Of a stretch of DNA of 16,972 nt, positions 14,764 to 16,972 are shown piece after piece (within the stretch, counting starts at the first letter, position 1; every line of letters starts with the position of its first letter). Source of the DNA: Methanomassiliicoccaceae archaeon (GTDB lineage: Archaea > Thermoplasmatota > Thermoplasmata > Methanomassiliicoccales > Methanomethylophilaceae); assembly GCA_009786295.1 (NCBI GenBank), contig WQTN01000132.1, forward strand, positions 1-16,972, written 5' to 3'. The notes beneath the pieces were generated by a model. That model made no database searches and was not told the origin of the DNA. It worked only from the letters and a program-made list of their open reading frames with translations. The translations under genes and the position numbers were made by a program.

Positions 14764-16089
14764 ATGAGTTTGGAGTCCCAAATATTGGAGAAGATCAAAC
14801 CGACCGCGGAAGAAGTGAAGCGGATTGACGACATCGCAAATGCTTTGAAGAAAGAAGTCGAGGACTACGTCAAAGAACACAACATAGACGTAGAGACCCG
14901 TTTTGTCGGCTCATATGCCAAAGGCACATATCTGTCCGATCCCGATATTGATCTGTTCATTCTTTTCCCGGAGACAGTCTCCCACAAAGATCTCGAGACG
15001 ATCGGGCTCTCCGTCGGAGAGGCCTTGATGAAGGGCGGAGAGAAGGTATACTCGGAGCATCCCTATACGCGCGGCACGTATATGGGCATGGATGTCGACC
15101 TTGTGCCGAGCTATTCCATCAAAACAACAGATAAGCTCAGGACCGCCGTCGACCGAACCCCTTTCCACACCCAATACATACTCGACAAGCTGAAGGATCC
15201 GCAAAAGGACGAGGTCCGGCTCCTCAAGAGGTTCATGAAGGGGATAGGAGTGTACGGCGCGGAACCCAACACAAGAGGGTTCTCCGGATACCTTTGCGAA
15301 CTCCTCATCCTCCATTACGGAAGCTTCCGCAGAGTGCTGGAGGGAGCAAACGAGTGGAGAGAAGGGATGGCGATAGTGCTGGAGAAGAAGGGGCCGCCGA
15401 TAATGGGCCCCCTGGTCGTCTATGACCCCGTTGATCAGAAAAGGAACGTCGCCTCCGCCGTCCACCTCGACACCATGGCGCTTTTCATCGTGGCGTCGAA
15501 AGCATACCTTTCATCCCCGTCCGAGAAGTTCTTCTTCCCTCTGGAGAGACAGCCCTATTCAAGGGAAAAACTGCAGATGATATCCGATAACAACGGATCA
15601 AGGATGGTCACAGTGGTCTTCGACCGGCCGGATGTCATCGAAGACAACCTTTACTCCCAGTTATGGAAAACGCGCTACGCGCTTACACGGAAACTCAACG
15701 ATTTCGATTATACCGTTCTGAGAACGGTCCATGAGATGTATGAGAAGAAACTTGAGATCGTCTTCGAGCTGGAGCGCGATGTCCTCTCAAAGACATACAA
15801 ACACACGGGACCGCCGGTATGGGTGAGAGCGGCCGATCCTTTCCTTTCAAAATGGAAGAACAACATCTACGGCCCGCCCTTTATAGAGGAGGGATGCTGG
15901 AACGTGATCGCGGAAAGGATGTATTTCACCGCGAAGGAGATGCTTGCCGATGAGGCGGCGGTCTCCGGCATAGGAAGGGAGATAGACCCCGATAATATGA
16001 AAATAAGGGATCATGAAGCATCCCTTAACGAGACGAACCCTCTGCTGCTCACAGAATTGCTGGACCCGATGAACAGCTGGGAAGTCTGA
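14764..16089 (+). CDS. cca: CCA tRNA nucleotidyltransferase, archaeal class I
   Basis: 441 residues, as expected for the archaeal enzyme. The nucleotidyltransferase core shows GSYAKGTYLSDPDIDLFI (G49-S50, D61, D63) and the third acidic residue in MGMDVDLVPSY (D110/D112). The middle contains LKRFMKGIGVYGAEPNTRGFSGYLCELLILHYGSF, the archaeal class I signature, and the C-terminal part is the tail domain that reads tRNA. It adds or repairs the 3'-CCA of tRNAs. An upstream in-frame ATG at 14719 would add 15 residues, MCFGQ..., that lie over the TATA box, so 14764 is preferred. It is convergent with the small membrane-protein gene, with stops 5 bases apart. Confidence 0.95.
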   Translation: MSLESQILEKIKPTAEEVKRIDDIANALKKEVEDYVKEHNIDVETRFVGSYAKGTYLSDPDIDLFILFPETVSHKDLETIGLSVGEALMKGGEKVYSEHPYTRGTYMGMDVDLVPSYSIKTTDKLRTAVDRTPFHTQYILDKLKDPQKDEVRLLKRFMKGIGVYGAEPNTRGFSGYLCELLILHYGSFRRVLEGANEWREGMAIVLEKKGPPIMGPLVVYDPVDQKRNVASAVHLDTMALFIVASKAYLSSPSEKFFFPLERQPYSREKLQMISDNNGSRMVTVVFDRPDVIEDNLYSQLWKTRYALTRKLNDFDYTVLRTVHEMYEKKLEIVFELERDVLSKTYKHTGPPVWVRAADPFLSKWKNNIYGPPFIEEGCWNVIAERMYFTAKEMLADEAAVSGIGREIDPDNMKIRDHEASLNETNPLLLTELLDPMNSWEV

Positions 16090-16093
16090 GCGT

Positions 16094-16459
16094 TCATATA
16101 ACGTTGATGAGCACTATGCATACGCCCAGTGCGAGCATCAGGAAAAGAAGATAATTTCCCAGCATGGTCTTCATTTCAAGAAGATCAGCGCGGAATTTCA
16201 TCAGCATAAGCAATTTCTTCATCCCGAGAACCGTTGCGAATGCCAAAAGCGTCGCAATAATCCATCTCAGATCGCCCTCAAGGGAAATGTAAAGCAAAGA
16301 ACCGATCACCCCGACCAATACCGCCAGGCCGGTGATGACAAACAGCACCTTCGTCCCGTAGATGTCCTTTAGGATGAATTCGCGCTCATCGAACTCAGGA
16401 GGTATGAACTCATACTCCTCTTCTTTCTCTTCGACTATGCGCCTTTTCTTCTTTGCCAT
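16094..16459 (-). CDS. Small membrane protein with charged N-terminus, function unknown
   Basis: 121 residues. The first ~35 are strongly charged (KKKRRIVEEKEEEYEF) and likely cytoplasmic. Three hydrophobic stretches follow: KVLFVITGLAVLVGVIGSLLYISL (~37-60), WIIATLLAFATVLGMKKLLMLM (~66-87), and LLFLMLALGVCIVLINVI (~104-121), so it is a tail-embedded membrane protein. No recognised family. A TATA box lies ~26 bases upstream on the minus strand, in the region shared with the divergent membrane-complex gene. It may be a membrane anchor or regulatory subunit, but nothing in the sequence says so. Confidence 0.7.
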   Translation of the reverse strand: MAKKKRRIVEEKEEEYEFIPPEFDEREFILKDIYGTKVLFVITGLAVLVGVIGSLLYISLEGDLRWIIATLLAFATVLGMKKLLMLMKFRADLLEMKTMLGNYLLFLMLALGVCIVLINVI

Positions 16460-16481
16460 GCACCCACAGATTCTTCTCTGC

Positions 16482-16489
16482 CATATAAA
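16482..16489 (-). promoter_or_regulatory. TATA box of the small membrane protein gene
   Basis: On the minus strand TTTATATG is centred ~26 bases before ATG 16459, predicting a leaderless message. Confidence 0.55.
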
Positions 16490-16538
16490 TATTTACACAG
16501 CTGAAAATACACGCCTTACCGCTCCGCGGATAAAAGCA

Positions 16539-16546
16539 TTTAAATA
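16539..16546 (+). promoter_or_regulatory. TATA box upstream of the membrane-complex gene
   Basis: TTTAAATA, within the CATTTAAATAGC 12-mer shared with the tRNA-Tyr promoter. The predicted start near 16568 leaves a leader of about 48 nt before ATG 16616, unlike the leaderless neighbours. Confidence 0.5.
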
Positions 16547-16615
16547 GCATCCATTTATGGATTAATCACAGAAATAAGGGGAATCTGGTACAGATATGTC
16601 GGATTGTAGGGATGC

Positions 16616-16972
16616 ATGATGTTTTCTGAGCATGACAGCATATACTTGGTCCTGATGTTACTCCCTGCGGCCATCGGGATGATGACGGGGATGATCTCAG
16701 CGAGACATTCCAGGCATATTGCCGGATCCTTGTGCGGATTGTCCGCATTCTTCGGGACATTGGCATATCCGCTGTTCCTTTACGGCGGGAATATCGCATA
16801 TACATTCCCGATCCCATCGGCATGGGGGTCCTACTCCGTGCTCATAGACGAGCTTTCGTCCATGATGATCTCCGTCTCGTCGATCGTATTCCTGGCGGTC
16901 CTGTCCCACATGCTGCGTTCCGCCTCGACCCCCGCCGGAGGCAAATACTCCGCATCTGTCTGCTTACTGTTC
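16616..16972 (+). CDS. Proton-conducting membrane transporter (NuoL/M or EchA/HyfB-like), N-terminal part
   Basis: The gene runs off the window; 119 residues are visible, with an in-frame TAG just upstream (16607). ATG 16616 and ATG 16619 are equally usable starts. It begins MMFSEHDSIYLVLMLLPAAIG with helices at roughly 9-27, 35-56 and 80-100. The segment WGSYSVLIDELSSMMISVSSIVF resembles the conserved "F.. .lD.LS. .f.l..s.v" stretch near the N-terminus of complex I antiporter-like subunits, which couple electron transfer to ion pumping. In this organism type it could be part of an Ech-like hydrogenase or an Fpo-like complex. Downstream genes outside the window would show which. Membership is tentative. 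Confidence 0.55.
   Translation, partial: MMFSEHDSIYLVLMLLPAAIGMMTGMISARHSRHIAGSLCGLSAFFGTLAYPLFLYGGNIAYTFPIPSAWGSYSVLIDELSSMMISVSSIVFLAVLSHMLRSASTPAGGKYSASVCLLF

Noticed and set aside
1..16972. CRISPR arrays, insertion sequences, integrase or attachment sites
   Set aside because: No repeated spacer-like units, no transposase motifs, and no duplicated tRNA 3' end after tRNA-Tyr were seen in the window.

Overview
The window is archaeal. Its diagnostic genes are an archaeal ribosome/translation cluster (eL42, eS27, aIF2-alpha, Nop10, a PAC2-type proteasome-assembly chaperone), a class I CCA-adding enzyme, a diphthamide-synthesis ligase and an intron-bearing tRNA-Tyr with a C1:G72 pair. TATA boxes lie about 24-28 bases before many start codons, the signature of leaderless archaeal transcripts. 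All 18 genes whose 3' ends are visible stop at TGA (13) or TAA (5), and none at TAG. With the mix of gene families this points, as an inference, to Thermoplasmata and most likely a Methanomassiliicoccales methanogen, a group in which TAG is reserved for pyrrolysine.

Layout. 3-545: the 3' end of an MFS transporter. 753-4490: a 1245-residue HRDC / DUF4011-like / SF1 helicase / PD-(D/E)XK nuclease protein, the best defence candidate here. 4497-5162 (minus): diphthine-ammonia ligase, convergent with it. 5163-5578: a gap of about 415 bases with no credible protein gene, holding what looks like an unidentified structured RNA of about 250 nt with a TATA-like box and a T-rich end. 5579-6304: ribose-5-phosphate isomerase A. 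6392-8535: the tightly overlapped translation/RNP operon rpl44e-rps27e-eif2a-nop10-PAC2 chaperone. 8585-8696: tRNA-Tyr(GTA) with an intron of about 34 nt and an encoded CCA. 8797-9216: a flavin split-barrel protein. 9291-9860: a sugar-type O-acetyltransferase.

9861-11569 (minus): an ABC-2 export pair, permease and ATPase. 11628-13798 (minus): a PHP-domain phosphoesterase whose start overlaps the end of a DadD-type deaminase. 13876-14712: a metallo-beta-lactamase-fold hydrolase. 14764-16089: the CCA-adding enzyme. 16094-16459 (minus): a small membrane protein. 16616 to the window end: the start of a membrane protein resembling proton-translocating complex I / energy-converting hydrogenase subunits.

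Most of the window is housekeeping. Translation dominates (ribosomal proteins, initiation factor, pseudouridylation RNP, tRNA, CCA addition, EF2 diphthamide). The items most worth a second look are the single-gene helicase-nuclease, the unassigned RNA locus upstream of rpiA, the TATA boxes buried in inverted repeats, the absence of TAG stops and the PHP-deaminase gene overlap. No CRISPR array, insertion sequence, integrase or phage gene was seen.
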